Both the position numbers and the translations under genes were made by a program. Of a stretch of 64,000 nucleotides of DNA, positions 52,941 through 62,624 are shown one piece after another. Where the stretch lies: positions 124,001 through 188,000 of the forward strand of contig UCEU01000004.1 in the NCBI GenBank assembly GCA_900471485.1, given 5' to 3'. Under the pieces are notes generated by a model that was not told the DNA's origin, ran no database searches, and saw only the letters and a program-made list of their open reading frames with translations. The stretch's first letter is position 1. Each line of letters begins with the position of its first letter. This DNA is from Hyphomicrobiales bacterium (GTDB lineage Bacteria; Pseudomonadota; Alphaproteobacteria; Rhizobiales; Rhizobiaceae).

Positions 52941-53024
52941 GAGTGTGCGTGCTTGGTATCCCGCTGAACTACAGCCGGTCGAGCGACGCCCTCATTCGCG
53001 CATATTGCGCGGGTTTTGTCTTTC

Positions 53025-53936
53025 TCATCCGAAGGGTGAAGACAATGGAAACCAATGCTGCTGCAGGGGGCGGGCGGCCGACATCTTCGCTGCAGCGAGC
53101 GTGTTGTTCATCAGCATGGAAATCGTCATGGGGCCGACGCCGCCCGGAACGGGCGTGATCGCGCCGGCGATTTCCTTGCATCCAGAAAAATCGACATCGC
53201 CAATGATCCTGGTTCTGCCTTCTCCGCGCTCCGGTGCCGCAATCCGGTTGATGCCGACGTCGATCACCGTTGCGCCGGGCTTGACCCAATCGGCCTTGAT
53301 CAATTCCGCTCGCCCCACGGCGGCCACCAGAATGTCGGCCCGGCGGCAGACCGCAGGCAGATCGAGCGTGCGCGAATGTGCCATTGTCACGGTCGCATTG
53401 GCATCAAGAAGCAGTTGCGCCATCGGCTTGCCGAAAAGATTCGAACGGCCGACAACGACCGCATTCAAGCCCGATAGGTCGCGGCCATGGATGCGCGATA
53501 CCAGCAACATGGCACCGGCCGGGGTGCACGAAATCAGGCCAGTCGCGAGATCGCCGGCATTCATCACATGCAGGCCGTCTACATCCTTCTCCGGACGGAT
53601 CGACTGTATGACGGGCTCGGCGTCAAGATGGTCGGGAAGCGGTAGCTGGACGAGTATGCCGTGGATGACGGGATCTGCATTCAGTGCCTCAATCAGTCTA
53701 AGCAGGTCCAGTTGGCTCGTCTCCCTAGGCAGCGTGTGCTGCACCGAATGGAAGCCACACTCCTTTGCCATCCGGCCTTTGGCGCCGACATAGGCATGGC
53801 TCGCCGGGTCGTCGCCGACGATCACGACGGCAAGCCCTGCCTTGATGCCGCTCTCCGCCTCGAACGTGGCGTGCGAAGCCTTGACGGCGTCGATTGCCAA
53901 GGCAGCCTCTGCTTTGCCGTCGATAATGATTGCCAT
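53025..53936 (-). CDS. folD: methylenetetrahydrofolate dehydrogenase/cyclohydrolase
   Basis: A 303-residue Fol[15 protein letters not shown] contains the active-site Tyr and Lys region, [13 protein letters not shown] and [10 protein letters not shown] the folate site, CTPAGAMLL and [18 protein letters not shown] the NADP site, and [14 protein letters not shown] the end block. It oxidises methylene-THF made when sarcosine is demethylated to methenyl- and formyl-THF. It lies 16 bases after soxG, in the usual sox-folD order, and is probably a pathway-specific copy. The last 15 residues are slightly longer than usual. Confidence 0.95.
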   Translation of the reverse strand: MAIIIDGKAEAALAIDAVKASHATFEAESGIKAGLAVVIVGDDPASHAYVGAKGRMAKECGFHSVQHTLPRETSQLDLLRLIEALNADPVIHGILVQLPLPDHLDAEPVIQSIRPEKDVDGLHVMNAGDLATGLISCTPAGAMLLVSRIHGRDLSGLNAVVVGRSNLFGKPMAQLLLDANATVTMAHSRTLDLPAVCRRADILVAAVGRAELIKADWVKPGATVIDVGINRIAAPERGEGRTRIIGDVDFSGCKEIAGAITPVPGGVGPMTISMLMNNTLAAAKMSAARPLQQHWFPLSSPFG

Positions 53937-53952
53937 GGCTGAAGCTCCGATC

Positions 53953-54483
53953 TCAACTAAACTCGAGGCTCATGCGGACGAGATCGTCCCAGAGACTTTC
54001 AGCAAAGCCCCGCAGCACGATGAGCTCGAAAGTCTCGGGGCCAGTTCGCGTTACATGTGCTGAGATATGGCCGATCAGCGTCGTCGCGGATTGTCCGACG
54101 GGAAAGGCGGGGATGGCGAGGTCGACGGCCGTGCCCTTGGCCAGGACGTTCATCGCCATCTTTCCCCTGACAACGATGCGTACGCGGCCATGGCTCTGAT
54201 CGACGATATCAGCCCTCGTCTTGAGGGCCGCTTCCAATGCGGCAAATGCCGCGCGGGGCAAAGCGGTTTCACCGACGGCAAACCATTGGCCGGGCGATGC
54301 CGGCCTCAATGTCAGCCCCGCGGTAGCGGCTTCGGCGCCGAGGTCGAGCGTGGCATGGGCTGAGGGATTGTCCAGGAGATGAAGCAGGGTTCCTTCCGGC
54401 AGCGCTTCAATGCTGACGCCGTTGCGGATGACGGGCGGCCTGTCGGCCAGCGCGGGTCGGAGGGTGATGCGATAGTCGCTCAT
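53953..54483 (-). CDS. soxG: sarcosine oxidase gamma subunit
   Basis: A 176-residue protein matching SoxG in size and place. [17 protein letters not shown] and the C-terminal region [20 protein letters not shown] fit the gamma subunit, which has the folate-binding-like T-fold but no cofactor. It is the last subunit gene of soxBDAG, 15 bases after soxA. Confidence 0.9.
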   Translation of the reverse strand: MSDYRITLRPALADRPPVIRNGVSIEALPEGTLLHLLDNPSAHATLDLGAEAATAGLTLRPASPGQWFAVGETALPRAAFAALEAALKTRADIVDQSHGRVRIVVRGKMAMNVLAKGTAVDLAIPAFPVGQSATTLIGHISAHVTRTGPETFELIVLRGFAESLWDDLVRMSLEFS

Positions 54484-54498
54484 ACGGATCTCCCGGGC

Positions 54499-57465
54499 TC
54501 AGAGGTGCAGTTTGGTGTTGTCGGGATCGAAGAAGACGGGATTGCACAGACGGCCCGTTGTGAATTCGTCACGCAAGCCGTTCCACACCTGAATCTCCTC
54601 GCCGTGCCGGGAGGCGCCGCGGCGCACAAGGGCAAGGCCGATCGTCGAGCCGAGGTGCGGCGAATAGCAACTGGAGGTGACATAGCCCTGATCGTTCTCC
54701 AGCGTGGCCGCCGCACCTTTAGCAAGGATGTGCGATCCGGTACGAAAGCTGGTCGAGGCGTCGACGGGCATGACGCCGACCAGTTGGTGGCGGTTGGGAT
54801 CGTTCAGGCCCTCGCGCGTCAGCATTCGCTTGCCGATGAAATCCGCCTTGGCGGCCGAGACCATCTTGCCGGAACCAAGGTCGCTGGCCACCACCGTGCC
54901 GTTGATCTCGTTGTGGGTGACGTGACCTTTTTCGATGCGCAGAACCGAGAGCGCCTCGACACCATAGGGCTGGATGCTGTGTTCATGGCCCGCCTCCATG
55001 ATCGCATCGGCAACGCATTCGCCATAGCCGGCCGGCACCGCGAGCTCATAGGCGAGTTCGCCGGAGAACGAGATGCGAAACAGCCGGCCGTGCACCCGTC
55101 CGCCGAAAAGCGAGACTTCGGAAGCTCCGAGGAAGGGAAAGGCTTCGTTCGAGATATCCGCGTCGACGATCTGCTGCAGGATTGCCCGCGATTTCGGTCC
55201 GGCGACTGCCATCTGTGCCCATTGGTCGGTCACCGACGCGAGCCGTACGTCGAGTTCCGGCCAGAGCGCCTGAGAGCAGAATTCCAGGTGGTTCATCACG
55301 CCTGCGGCATAGGCCGTGGTCGTGGTCATGAAGTAGCGCGTTTCGTCCAGACGGCTCGTCGTGCCGTCGTCATAGATCATCCCGTCCTCGCGCAGCATCA
55401 GGCCATAGCGCGCCTTGCCGACCGGTAGTTTAAGAAAGGCGTTGGAATAGACACGGTTGAGGAATTCGGCCGCGTCGCCACCAGTGATCTCGATCTTGCC
55501 GAGCATCGACACGTCGCAGAGACCGGCATTGGCACGAACGTTCGTCACTTCCCGATCCACGCTCTCGCGCCAGCCGGTCTCACCGGCGCGCGGGAACCAG
55601 GAGGAGCGATACCAAAGGCCCGTCTCCACGAAGACAGCGCCGTTCCTTTTCGCCCAGTCGTGCAGGGGCGATTTACGCACCGGCTGGAAGTGGTGGCCGT
55701 GCGAAGAACCGGTCAGCGCGCCGAAGGAGACAGGCGTATAAAAGGGGCGGAAGGTCGTCGTGCCCACCTCGGCCGGCGAAATGCCACGGGCCTCGGCGAG
55801 CAAGGCGATGGCGTTGACGTTGGAGAGCTTGCCTTGATCCGTCGCCATGCCGTTGGTCGTGTAACGCTTGGCAAGCTCCACATGGCCATAGCCTTCCTGC
55901 ACCGCAAGGCCGAGATCCTTCTTGTGGACATCGTTCTGGTAGTCGACGAAAGCCTTGCCGGTGATGCCGGCAATGGTCCAGAGGGGCTTCGCCGGCGCGG
56001 GGGCGATCTCGCCGGATACCGTGCCGAAAGCAGTGTTTACGGAAGTGAAGCCAAGTGCCCGGACAAGTGCCGCTGCCTTGCTCGCGCCATCCTCGATGCA
56101 GGCGGCGATACCGTCGATACCGGTGCAGGCGCCCGAAAGCGAGAGGCGTTCCAGGTTTGGCGGTGCCATGAAGCTGGCATTGTCATCCGACCATTGCGGT
56201 TTGCCGCCGCGATGGCATGCAAGATGGATGATGGGGCTGAATCCACCCGACATGGCAAGCGCATCGACCTTCAGCACTTCGCTTCCGTTGCTGCCGCGAA
56301 GGCTGATCGCCGACAGGGCTTTGCCTCCTGTGGCATCGCTGACCACTGCGCCTGCTATGATGCGTGCGCCGCCGGAATAGGAAGCGGGTACTGCGCCGCG
56401 CCGGCTGTCAATGATTGTCACCGAATGAACGCCTGCAGTTTCCAGGTCGCGGGCCAGCGCATAGCCGCTGTCGTTGGTCGTGAAGATTGCGACGTCGCGA
56501 CCCGGCGCAACGGCATATCGGTTGAGATAGCTGCGCATGGCGCCGGCCATCATCACGCCAGGAACATCGTTGCAACCGAAGACGAGAGGCCGTTCCTCTG
56601 CGCCGGTGGCCAGAAGTGCCTGCTTGGCGACGATGCGCCACAGCCGCTCGACAGGCAGATGCGTCACCGGAACGCCGACATGTTTCTGCACCCGTTCCAC
56701 CGCCCCGAAGACATTGCCGTCATACCAGCCGAACACGGTCGTACGCGGCATGACCGTGACATTCGGAAGGGCTGCCAGCTCATCGAGGAGGCCAGCGACG
56801 AAGACGGGTCCCGGCTTTCCGTCGATGGTCGCCGTTTCGGCGAGCAACCCACCGCCCGGCTGCGAGTGTTCGTCGGCCAAGATGACACGCGCCCCGGATC
56901 GGCCGGCCGCGAGCGCTGCCGCAAGACCTGCGGCGCCGCCGCCGACCACCAGCAGGTCGCAATGCGCCCATGTCTTCTCGTAGGTATCCGGATCGGGTTC
57001 GTATGTCGCCTTGCCGAGGCCAGCGGCGCGGCGGATGAAGGGTTCGTAGAGCTTTTCCCAGAGACCGGCCGGCCACATGAACGTCTTGTAATAGAAGCCG
57101 GCGCCCAGGAACGGCGACAGAAGACTGTTCATTGCTCCGATGTCGAAATTCAGCGACGGCCAACGGTTCTGGCTCTTTGCCTCCAGCCCCTGATACAGTT
57201 CTTGCATCGTGGCACGTGTATTCGGCTCAGTGCGCCCGCCCTGTCCGATCGTCATCAGCGCGTTCGGCTCCGCGGTACCGGCGGTCAGGATGCCGCGCGG
57301 GCGGTGGTACTTGAAGCTGCGACCGACAAGCAATTGGCCGTTGGCCAGAAGCGCCGAGGCGAGGCTGTCGCCCTCGAGGCCGAGCATGCGCTTGCCGTCG
57401 AAGGAAAAGGAGAGGGGCTTGCCGCGGTCGATCAGGCCGCCTGTCGGGAGACGATAGGATGTCAT
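54499..57465 (-). CDS. soxA: sarcosine oxidase alpha subunit
   Basis: A 988-residue protein of normal size. The N-terminal ferredoxin-like piece and two Rossmann motifs (DLLVVGGGAAGLAAALAAGR near residue 170 and later strands) bind NAD and FAD. The C-terminal half is a GcvT-like aminomethyltransferase domain (RSSWFPRAGETGWRESVDRE, GYGECVADAIMEAGHEHSI) that hands the methyl group to tetrahydrofolate. It overlaps soxD by ATGA. With SoxB, D and G it oxidises sarcosine to glycine, hydrogen peroxide and methylene-THF. Confidence 0.96.
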   Translation of the reverse strand: MTSYRLPTGGLIDRGKPLSFSFDGKRMLGLEGDSLASALLANGQLLVGRSFKYHRPRGILTAGTAEPNALMTIGQGGRTEPNTRATMQELYQGLEAKSQNRWPSLNFDIGAMNSLLSPFLGAGFYYKTFMWPAGLWEKLYEPFIRRAAGLGKATYEPDPDTYEKTWAHCDLLVVGGGAAGLAAALAAGRSGARVILADEHSQPGGGLLAETATIDGKPGPVFVAGLLDELAALPNVTVMPRTTVFGWYDGNVFGAVERVQKHVGVPVTHLPVERLWRIVAKQALLATGAEERPLVFGCNDVPGVMMAGAMRSYLNRYAVAPGRDVAIFTTNDSGYALARDLETAGVHSVTIIDSRRGAVPASYSGGARIIAGAVVSDATGGKALSAISLRGSNGSEVLKVDALAMSGGFSPIIHLACHRGGKPQWSDDNASFMAPPNLERLSLSGACTGIDGIAACIEDGASKAAALVRALGFTSVNTAFGTVSGEIAPAPAKPLWTIAGITGKAFVDYQNDVHKKDLGLAVQEGYGHVELAKRYTTNGMATDQGKLSNVNAIALLAEARGISPAEVGTTTFRPFYTPVSFGALTGSSHGHHFQPVRKSPLHDWAKRNGAVFVETGLWYRSSWFPRAGETGWRESVDREVTNVRANAGLCDVSMLGKIEITGGDAAEFLNRVYSNAFLKLPVGKARYGLMLREDGMIYDDGTTSRLDETRYFMTTTTAYAAGVMNHLEFCSQALWPELDVRLASVTDQWAQMAVAGPKSRAILQQIVDADISNEAFPFLGASEVSLFGGRVHGRLFRISFSGELAYELAVPAGYGECVADAIMEAGHEHSIQPYGVEALSVLRIEKGHVTHNEINGTVVASDLGSGKMVSAAKADFIGKRMLTREGLNDPNRHQLVGVMPVDASTSFRTGSHILAKGAAATLENDQGYVTSSCYSPHLGSTIGLALVRRGASRHGEEIQVWNGLRDEFTTGRLCNPVFFDPDNTKLHL

Positions 57466-57734
57466 GCGGTCACCTTGGTGCGGTTGGCGGCGTCGCGACT
57501 GTCGAAAATTTCATGGGTGGCGGTGTCGCGGGTCACGACGAGCCACCGCCGGCAGCCGGACGTGTGGTGCCAGTATTCCTCATAGGCGCCGCGAGGGTTT
57601 GCGCGCAGATAGACATAGTCGAACCAGGTTTCCTGCGGTGCGTCCGGCGTCGGGCGATCGAGCACGGCGCCTTTCACGGTGAATTCTTCCTTGGGTCTTG
57701 CGCCGCAATGCGGGCAGGTGACGAGGCTGGCCAT
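57462..57734 (-). CDS. soxD: sarcosine oxidase delta subunit
   Basis: A 90-residue zinc protein. CPHCGARPKEEF gives the first Cys pair, and HHTSGCRRWLVVTRDTAT the His and Cys that finish the zinc site. YLRANPRGAYEEYWHH is typical of SoxD. Its stop overlaps the soxA start, and soxB ends 24 bases upstream. Confidence 0.95.
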   Translation of the reverse strand: MASLVTCPHCGARPKEEFTVKGAVLDRPTPDAPQETWFDYVYLRANPRGAYEEYWHHTSGCRRWLVVTRDTATHEIFDSRDAANRTKVTA

Positions 57735-57758
57735 GTCAGTATCCTTGGGTCCGGCGGA

Positions 57759-59009
57759 TCAGTGCAGATTCGGTTGGGCGCCCTGGCCCTTCTCGTCGAT
57801 CAGATAGCCGCGTTCGAAACGATCGAGCCGCATCTGACGGGTGGTCGGATGGGGGGCGTCCCTGGCGAGGAGATGGGCGAAGCAGAAGCCGGACGCGGGT
57901 GTCGCCTTGAAGCCGCCATAGCACCAGCCGGCATTGAGATAGAGGTTGTCGACCGGCGTTCTGTCGATGATCGGCGTGCCGTCCATCGACATGTCCATGA
58001 TGCCGCCCCAGGAGCGCAGGACGCGCACGCGCGAAAGCGCCGGGATCATAGCCTTGCCGGCTTCGGCGACATGTTCGACTGTCGCCATGTTGCCGCGCTG
58101 GGCGTAAGAGTTGTAGCCGTCAATGTCGCCGCCGAAGACGAGGCCGCCTTTATCCGACTGGGACACATAGAAATGCCCGGCGCCGAAGGTCACCACATTG
58201 TCGATGAAGGGCTTCAGCCCTTCCGAAACGAATGCCTGCAGCACATGGCTCTCGATCGGCAGCTTCAGACCCGCCATTTGGGCGACGCGAGATGAATTGC
58301 CGGCGGCAGCCAGAGCGAGTTTGCCACAGCCGATGAAGCCCTTCGTCGTCTCGACCCCGATGGCGCGGCCGTTTTCCCGGCGAATCCCGGTGACTTCGCA
58401 ATTCTGGATGATGTCGACGCCGCGCATGTCGGCGCCGCGGGCATAGCCCCAGGCGACGCCGTCATGACGGACCGTGCCGCCGCGGCGCTGCATGAGGCCG
58501 CCCTGTATCGGGAAGCGGGCATTGTCGAAATCGAGGAACGGCAGCATGGACTTGATCGCTTGGCGATCGAGCAGGTCGGCATCGACGCCGTGGAGCCGCA
58601 TGGCGTTGCCGCGACGGGTATAGGCATCGCGCTGGGCATCGGAATGGTAGAGGTTGATGACGCCGCGCTGCGATACCATGGCGTTGAAATTGAAGTCCTG
58701 CTCGAGCCCTTCCCAGAGCTTCATCGACAACTCGTAGAAGGGATTGTTGCCCTCGAGCAGGTAGTTGGAGCGGATGATCGTGGTGTTGCGGCCGACATTG
58801 CCCGAGCCGATATAGCTCTTCTCGAGCACGGCGACATTGGTGATGCCGTATTCCTTGGCGAGGTAATAGGCAGTCGCCAGGCCATGGCCACCACCGCCGA
58901 TGATAATGATGTCGTAATGCGGCTTGGGCTGTGGGTCACGCCAGGCCGCGCCCCAGGATTTATTGCCCTTAAGGCCGTTCAGGAAGATCGAAAGAGCGGA
59001 ATAGCGCAT
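57759..59009 (-). CDS. soxB: sarcosine oxidase beta subunit
   Basis: A 416-residue flavoprotein. MRYSALSIFLNGLKGNKSWG is the typical SoxB N-terminus, DIIIIGGGGHGLATAYYLAK the FAD fold, and RSWGGIMDMSMDGTPIID the C-terminal part. It holds the covalent FMN and noncovalent FAD at the sarcosine site. It is the first gene of soxBDAG-folD and faces the GlxA regulator; the 89-base gap carries an inverted repeat at 59016. Confidence 0.96.
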   Translation of the reverse strand: MRYSALSIFLNGLKGNKSWGAAWRDPQPKPHYDIIIIGGGGHGLATAYYLAKEYGITNVAVLEKSYIGSGNVGRNTTIIRSNYLLEGNNPFYELSMKLWEGLEQDFNFNAMVSQRGVINLYHSDAQRDAYTRRGNAMRLHGVDADLLDRQAIKSMLPFLDFDNARFPIQGGLMQRRGGTVRHDGVAWGYARGADMRGVDIIQNCEVTGIRRENGRAIGVETTKGFIGCGKLALAAAGNSSRVAQMAGLKLPIESHVLQAFVSEGLKPFIDNVVTFGAGHFYVSQSDKGGLVFGGDIDGYNSYAQRGNMATVEHVAEAGKAMIPALSRVRVLRSWGGIMDMSMDGTPIIDRTPVDNLYLNAGWCYGGFKATPASGFCFAHLLARDAPHPTTRQMRLDRFERGYLIDEKGQGAQPNLH

Positions 59010-59015
59010 CGGTGG

Positions 59016-59035
59016 GCCCTCGATAATGTGAGGGC
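59016..59035. promoter_or_regulatory. inverted repeat in the soxB leader
   Basis: GCCCTC-N8-GAGGGC lies 7 bases ahead of the soxB start, inside the soxB-glxA divergent gap. It could be an operator or a leader hairpin covering the ribosome site. Confidence 0.35.
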
Positions 59036-59098
59036 AGGATAGAAGCGTTTACCGGTGAAGACTTGCAGAAAAGAGACGAATAAATGTAAGATTGGGCC

Positions 59099-60073
59099 AT
59101 GAGACTATCGGACGCCAAAAATAAGCAGAAAGTCGGTTTCCTCTTGATGCCGAATTTTGCGCTCATGTCCTACGCCTCGGCAGCGGAGCCGTTGCGCGCT
59201 GCAAACCTCATTGCCGGTACCGATCTGTACGAGGTCGTGCAGTTGTCGGTGGATGGCGGCGCTGTCATCACTTCGTCCGGTCTGTCGGTCAGTTGCCGGG
59301 GCTTATCTGCGGAAGGGAGCTCCTGCCACACGATCTTTGTTTGCGCAGGCGGCAATCCGAGAGACTGGCTGGTAGCAGAGACCGGTTACAGCACCCTGCG
59401 CAAGCTGGGACGGCAAGGCGTGCGGGTAGGCGGCATTTCCAGTGGCGCTTACGTTTTGGCGGCGGCAGGTTTGCTCGACAATCGCGACTTCACCATCCAT
59501 TGGGAGCATGCCGGCGTCCTGCGCGAGGCTTTTCCGCATCTCTCGCCGCGCCAGGCACGCTACGTGATTGATGGTGATCGGGTGACTTGCGCTGGTGGGA
59601 TCGCGCCTCTCGATATGATGCATGCAATGATCGCCGAGCGCATGGGGTCACATTTCGCCCGCCGTGTCTGCGACTGGTATCTGCATACGGCGGTCGCCGA
59701 GCCCGGCGCGCCGCAGCGAGGTTCGGCGCCGCAACGGTTCGGAACGCATCATCCGGCGCTGTTGGCGGTGCTCGAAAAAATGGAGGCGTCGATCGAGCAT
59801 CCCCTCGCACGAGGCGAGATGGCCAAGATCGCCGGCGTCAGCATCCGACATCTGGACAGGCTGTTTGCCGAAAATCTGGCTGAGGGATTTCTGGAAACGT
59901 ATCGCAACATCCGTCTTGACCATGCACGGCGTTTGCTGGAGCAAAGCCCCCTGTCGGTCGGCGAGATTGCTTTCGCATGCGGGTTTTCCAGCTCGGGCCA
60001 TTTCTCTCGCGCGTTCAAGATACGCTTTCAGGCAACGCCGCATGCGATGCGCGAAAAGATTTCCTCTGAATAA
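59099..60073 (+). CDS. glxA: GATase1-like/AraC transcriptional regulator (GlxA type)
   Basis: A 324-residue regulator. The N-terminal DJ-1/GATase1-like domain has VGGISSGAYVLAAAGLL, where Ser replaces a catalytic Cys, so it senses rather than cleaves. The C-terminal AraC pair of helix-turn-helix motifs includes MAKIAGVSIRHLDRLFAENL and VGEIAFACGFSSSGHFSRAF. It is akin to GbdR and GlxA, regulators of glycine betaine, sarcosine and C1 genes. It is divergent from soxB and ahead of glxBCD on its own strand, so it probably activates both. Confidence 0.9.
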   Translation: MRLSDAKNKQKVGFLLMPNFALMSYASAAEPLRAANLIAGTDLYEVVQLSVDGGAVITSSGLSVSCRGLSAEGSSCHTIFVCAGGNPRDWLVAETGYSTLRKLGRQGVRVGGISSGAYVLAAAGLLDNRDFTIHWEHAGVLREAFPHLSPRQARYVIDGDRVTCAGGIAPLDMMHAMIAERMGSHFARRVCDWYLHTAVAEPGAPQRGSAPQRFGTHHPALLAVLEKMEASIEHPLARGEMAKIAGVSIRHLDRLFAENLAEGFLETYRNIRLDHARRLLEQSPLSVGEIAFACGFSSSGHFSRAFKIRFQATPHAMREKISSE

Positions 60074-60126
60074 ACGAATGTTTCTTGTAAGGAATGTTCT
60101 TTGGTTGGAAAACATGAGGTGAAGAG

Positions 60127-60801
60127 ATGGCGGGCAACAAGTCGAAGGACGCAGCAAGTCAGGCGTTCGCTGCGGGCCCGCTGTCTCAGGATCCACACGC
60201 CACCCGCGAGCCACGGGAGAACAATCTCGAAATGGCGATCGGCCATGAGGTGCGCACATATCGCAAGGCGCTCGGGATCACGGTGACGGATCTTTCGACG
60301 GCGACGGGCATATCCGTCGGCATGTTGTCGAAGATCGAAAACGGAAACATCTCGCCCTCGCTGACAAGTCTGCAGTCGCTCTCCAAGGCGCTTGGCGTGC
60401 CGCTTACCTCGTTCTTCCGTCGGTTCGAAGAGCCGCGCAACGCGATCTTCGTAAAGGCGGGCGAAGGGGTAAACATCGAGCGCCGCGGCACGCGTGCGGG
60501 CCACCAATACAGCCTGCTCGGCCACATAGACAACAACTCCAGCGGTGTAACGGTCGAACCGTATCTCATCACTCTAACTGCAGAATCGGACGTTTTCCCG
60601 ACATTCCAGCACGACGGAATGGAGGTTCTCTATATGCTCGAAGGGGAGGTCGTGTACCGTCATGGTGACCAACTCTATCACATGAAACCGGGGGACAGCC
60701 TGTTCTTCGATGCTGATGCGCCGCACGGTCCCGAGGAGCTCGTAGCGCTGCGCTGCAGGTATCTCTCGATTATCTCCTACCCGAAACGGGACAATGGCTA
60801 G
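60127..60801 (+). CDS. XRE-family regulator with C-terminal cupin
   Basis: A 224-residue regulator. The XRE helix-turn-helix is VTDLSTATGISVGMLSKIEN followed by ISPSLTSLQSLSKALG. The cupin domain carries FQHDGMEVLYMLEGEV and DSLFFDADAPHGPEEL. Its ligand would be a small metabolite. It is 53 bases after glxA and 213 bases before glxB, and in rhizobia and pseudomonads such genes often accompany amine catabolism. It likely tunes glxBCD. Confidence 0.9.
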   Translation: MAGNKSKDAASQAFAAGPLSQDPHATREPRENNLEMAIGHEVRTYRKALGITVTDLSTATGISVGMLSKIENGNISPSLTSLQSLSKALGVPLTSFFRRFEEPRNAIFVKAGEGVNIERRGTRAGHQYSLLGHIDNNSSGVTVEPYLITLTAESDVFPTFQHDGMEVLYMLEGEVVYRHGDQLYHMKPGDSLFFDADAPHGPEELVALRCRYLSIISYPKRDNG

Positions 60802-61014
60802 ATGCCTTTTGCCTACAACTTGTCTGTCACCCGCAGCGTATTCGCGATGACTGCTGAAATTGCAGGCATGTTGCCGGACGGTGCGATGACAAACTAGGCA
60901 GCATGCTCATTGCGACGCCGAATTATTCCTTTAGAGAAAAAAATATTCTTTTAAGTTGATTTCCGCCCGTCGGCTTGCTAGCTCTTCATTCAGCAACGAA
61001 TGGAGGCGCCCGTC

Positions 61015-61920
61015 ATGTGCGGCATTGTTGGACTATTCCTGAAGGACAAAAGCCTGGAACCGCAGCTCGGCACGCTGCTTTCCGATATGTTGATCATCAT
61101 GACCGACCGGGGACCAGATTCCGCTGGTATCGCCATTTACGGCGGTGCGGCCGGCGGGCGAGCCAAGGTCACCATCCAGTCGGCCAATCCGTCGGTCGAT
61201 TTCCAGGGTCTTGCCGAAGCGCTGAAGGGGGAAGGCGTCGACGCTTCTGTCGTCGTGAAGAGCACGCATGCGGTTCTCGACATCCCGGCGTCCCGTATCG
61301 ACGAGGTGCGCGGCGCGCTCGCGCGGCTGCGTCCTTCCGTGCGCGTCATGGGCTCCGGCGAAAGCGTTGAAATCTACAAGGAAACCGGCCTTCCCAAGGA
61401 TGTCGTCGCCCGTTTCGACGTGCGCACCATGTCCGGTACGCATGGCATCGGCCACACCCGCATGGCGACGGAATCGGCAGTGACGACACTTGGCGCGCAT
61501 CCGTTCTCTACAGGCGCCGATCAGTGCCTCGTGCATAACGGTTCGCTCTCGAACCACAACAATCTGCGCCGCGAACTGGTCCGTGAGGGCATGACGTTCG
61601 AAACCCAGAACGACTCGGAAGTTGCCGCCGCCTACCTCACGGCCGAAATGGCCAAGGGCAAGGATCTCGGCCAGGCGCTCGAAAGCGCGCTGGATGATCT
61701 GGACGGGTTCTTCACCTTCGTCGTCGGCACCAAGTCCGGCTTTGGCGTCGTTCGCGATCCGATCGCCTGCAAGCCTGCAGTCATGGCCGAGACCGACCAG
61801 TATGTCGCCTTCGGATCGGAGTACCGCGCGCTGGTCAATCTTCCCGGCATCGAAAGCGCCCGTGTATGGGAGCCCGAGCCGGCCACCGTCTATTTCTGGG
61901 ATCACGAGAAGGCTGCCTGA
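61015..61920 (+). CDS. glxB: class II glutamine amidotransferase, N-methylglutamate-synthase-type subunit A
   Basis: A 301-residue protein starting MCGIVGLFLKD, so the nucleophile Cys is residue 2. The start at 61015 is fixed by that Cys and by GGAGG 8 bases upstream; an ATG at 61000 would bury the Cys. IMTDRGPDSAGIAIYG and LVHNGSLSNHNNLRREL are PurF-type glutaminase blocks. It matches GlxB/MgsA. Beside GlxC and GlxD it should transfer or accept a glutamate amino group with a methylamine, making N-methylglutamate, or do the related glyoxylate-type reaction. Confidence 0.9.
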   Translation: MCGIVGLFLKDKSLEPQLGTLLSDMLIIMTDRGPDSAGIAIYGGAAGGRAKVTIQSANPSVDFQGLAEALKGEGVDASVVVKSTHAVLDIPASRIDEVRGALARLRPSVRVMGSGESVEIYKETGLPKDVVARFDVRTMSGTHGIGHTRMATESAVTTLGAHPFSTGADQCLVHNGSLSNHNNLRRELVREGMTFETQNDSEVAAAYLTAEMAKGKDLGQALESALDDLDGFFTFVVGTKSGFGVVRDPIACKPAVMAETDQYVAFGSEYRALVNLPGIESARVWEPEPATVYFWDHEKAA

Positions 61921-61924
61921 GATC

Positions 61925-62611
61925 ATGCCGACATTTGACCTTTCCACTACGCCTCTGCGTGACCTCAACAGCGCGCTGCACGGCCTTTCCGCCGGCGCCA
62001 ACGACACGGCCTTCGAAGTCGTCAATCCACGCGGCAGTCATGCTGTCGCCGTTGGCATCGACAGCCCCGTCAAGGTCGAGATCCGCGGTTCCGTCGGCTA
62101 TTACTGCGCCGGCATGAACGATGGCGGCACCGTGACCGTGCATGGCTCCGCCGGACCTGGCGTCGCCGAGAACATGATGTCGGGGATGGTCTTCATCGAA
62201 GGCGACGCCTCGCAATATGCCGGCGCAACCGGCCAGGGTGGCCTCCTCGTCATCAAGGGCAATGCCGCCTCGCGTTGCGGTATCTCGATGAAGGGTATCG
62301 ACATCGTGGTTGCCGGTTCGATCGGTCACATGTCCGCCTTCATGGGCCAGTCCGGTCACCTCGTCGTGCTCGGCGATGCCGGCGATGCGCTGGGCGACAG
62401 CATCTACGAGGCGAAGCTTTTCGTGCGCGGCTCGGTGAAGAGCCTCGGTTCGGATTGCATCGAGAAAGAAATGCGCCCGGAGCATCTGGAAAAGTTGGCC
62501 GAACTACTGGCCAAGGCCGGCGTCACCGACGCCAAGCCTGAGGAGTTCAAGCGCTACGGTTCGGCGCGCAAGCTCTACAACTTCAATATCGACAACGCGG
62601 ACGCGTACTGA
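61925..62611 (+). CDS. glxC: GltB-C-terminal-like subunit, N-methylglutamate-synthase-type subunit B
   Basis: A 228-residue protein built of parallel beta-helix repeats like the C-terminal domain of glutamate synthase: GYYCAGMNDGGTVTVHGSAG, ENMMSGMVFIEGDASQYAGA, TGQGGLLVIKGNAASRCGIS. It corresponds to GlxC/MgsB. The ATG at 61925 is 4 bases after glxB. It probably forms the scaffold between the glutaminase and FMN subunits. Confidence 0.92.
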   Translation: MPTFDLSTTPLRDLNSALHGLSAGANDTAFEVVNPRGSHAVAVGIDSPVKVEIRGSVGYYCAGMNDGGTVTVHGSAGPGVAENMMSGMVFIEGDASQYAGATGQGGLLVIKGNAASRCGISMKGIDIVVAGSIGHMSAFMGQSGHLVVLGDAGDALGDSIYEAKLFVRGSVKSLGSDCIEKEMRPEHLEKLAELLAKAGVTDAKPEEFKRYGSARKLYNFNIDNADAY

Positions 62612-62624
62612 GCGAGGGACGATC

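Noticed and set aside
55660..57585. 641-codon plus-strand frame
   Set aside because: It is antisense to soxA, whose identity is certain.
60802..61014. Possible XRE operator or riboswitch before glxB
   Set aside because: The AT-rich stretch near 60930-60960 has no clear palindrome or conserved riboswitch core; it is more likely an ordinary promoter.
61033..62025. 330-codon minus-strand frame over glxB
   Set aside because: It is antisense to the amidotransferase gene and has no family features.
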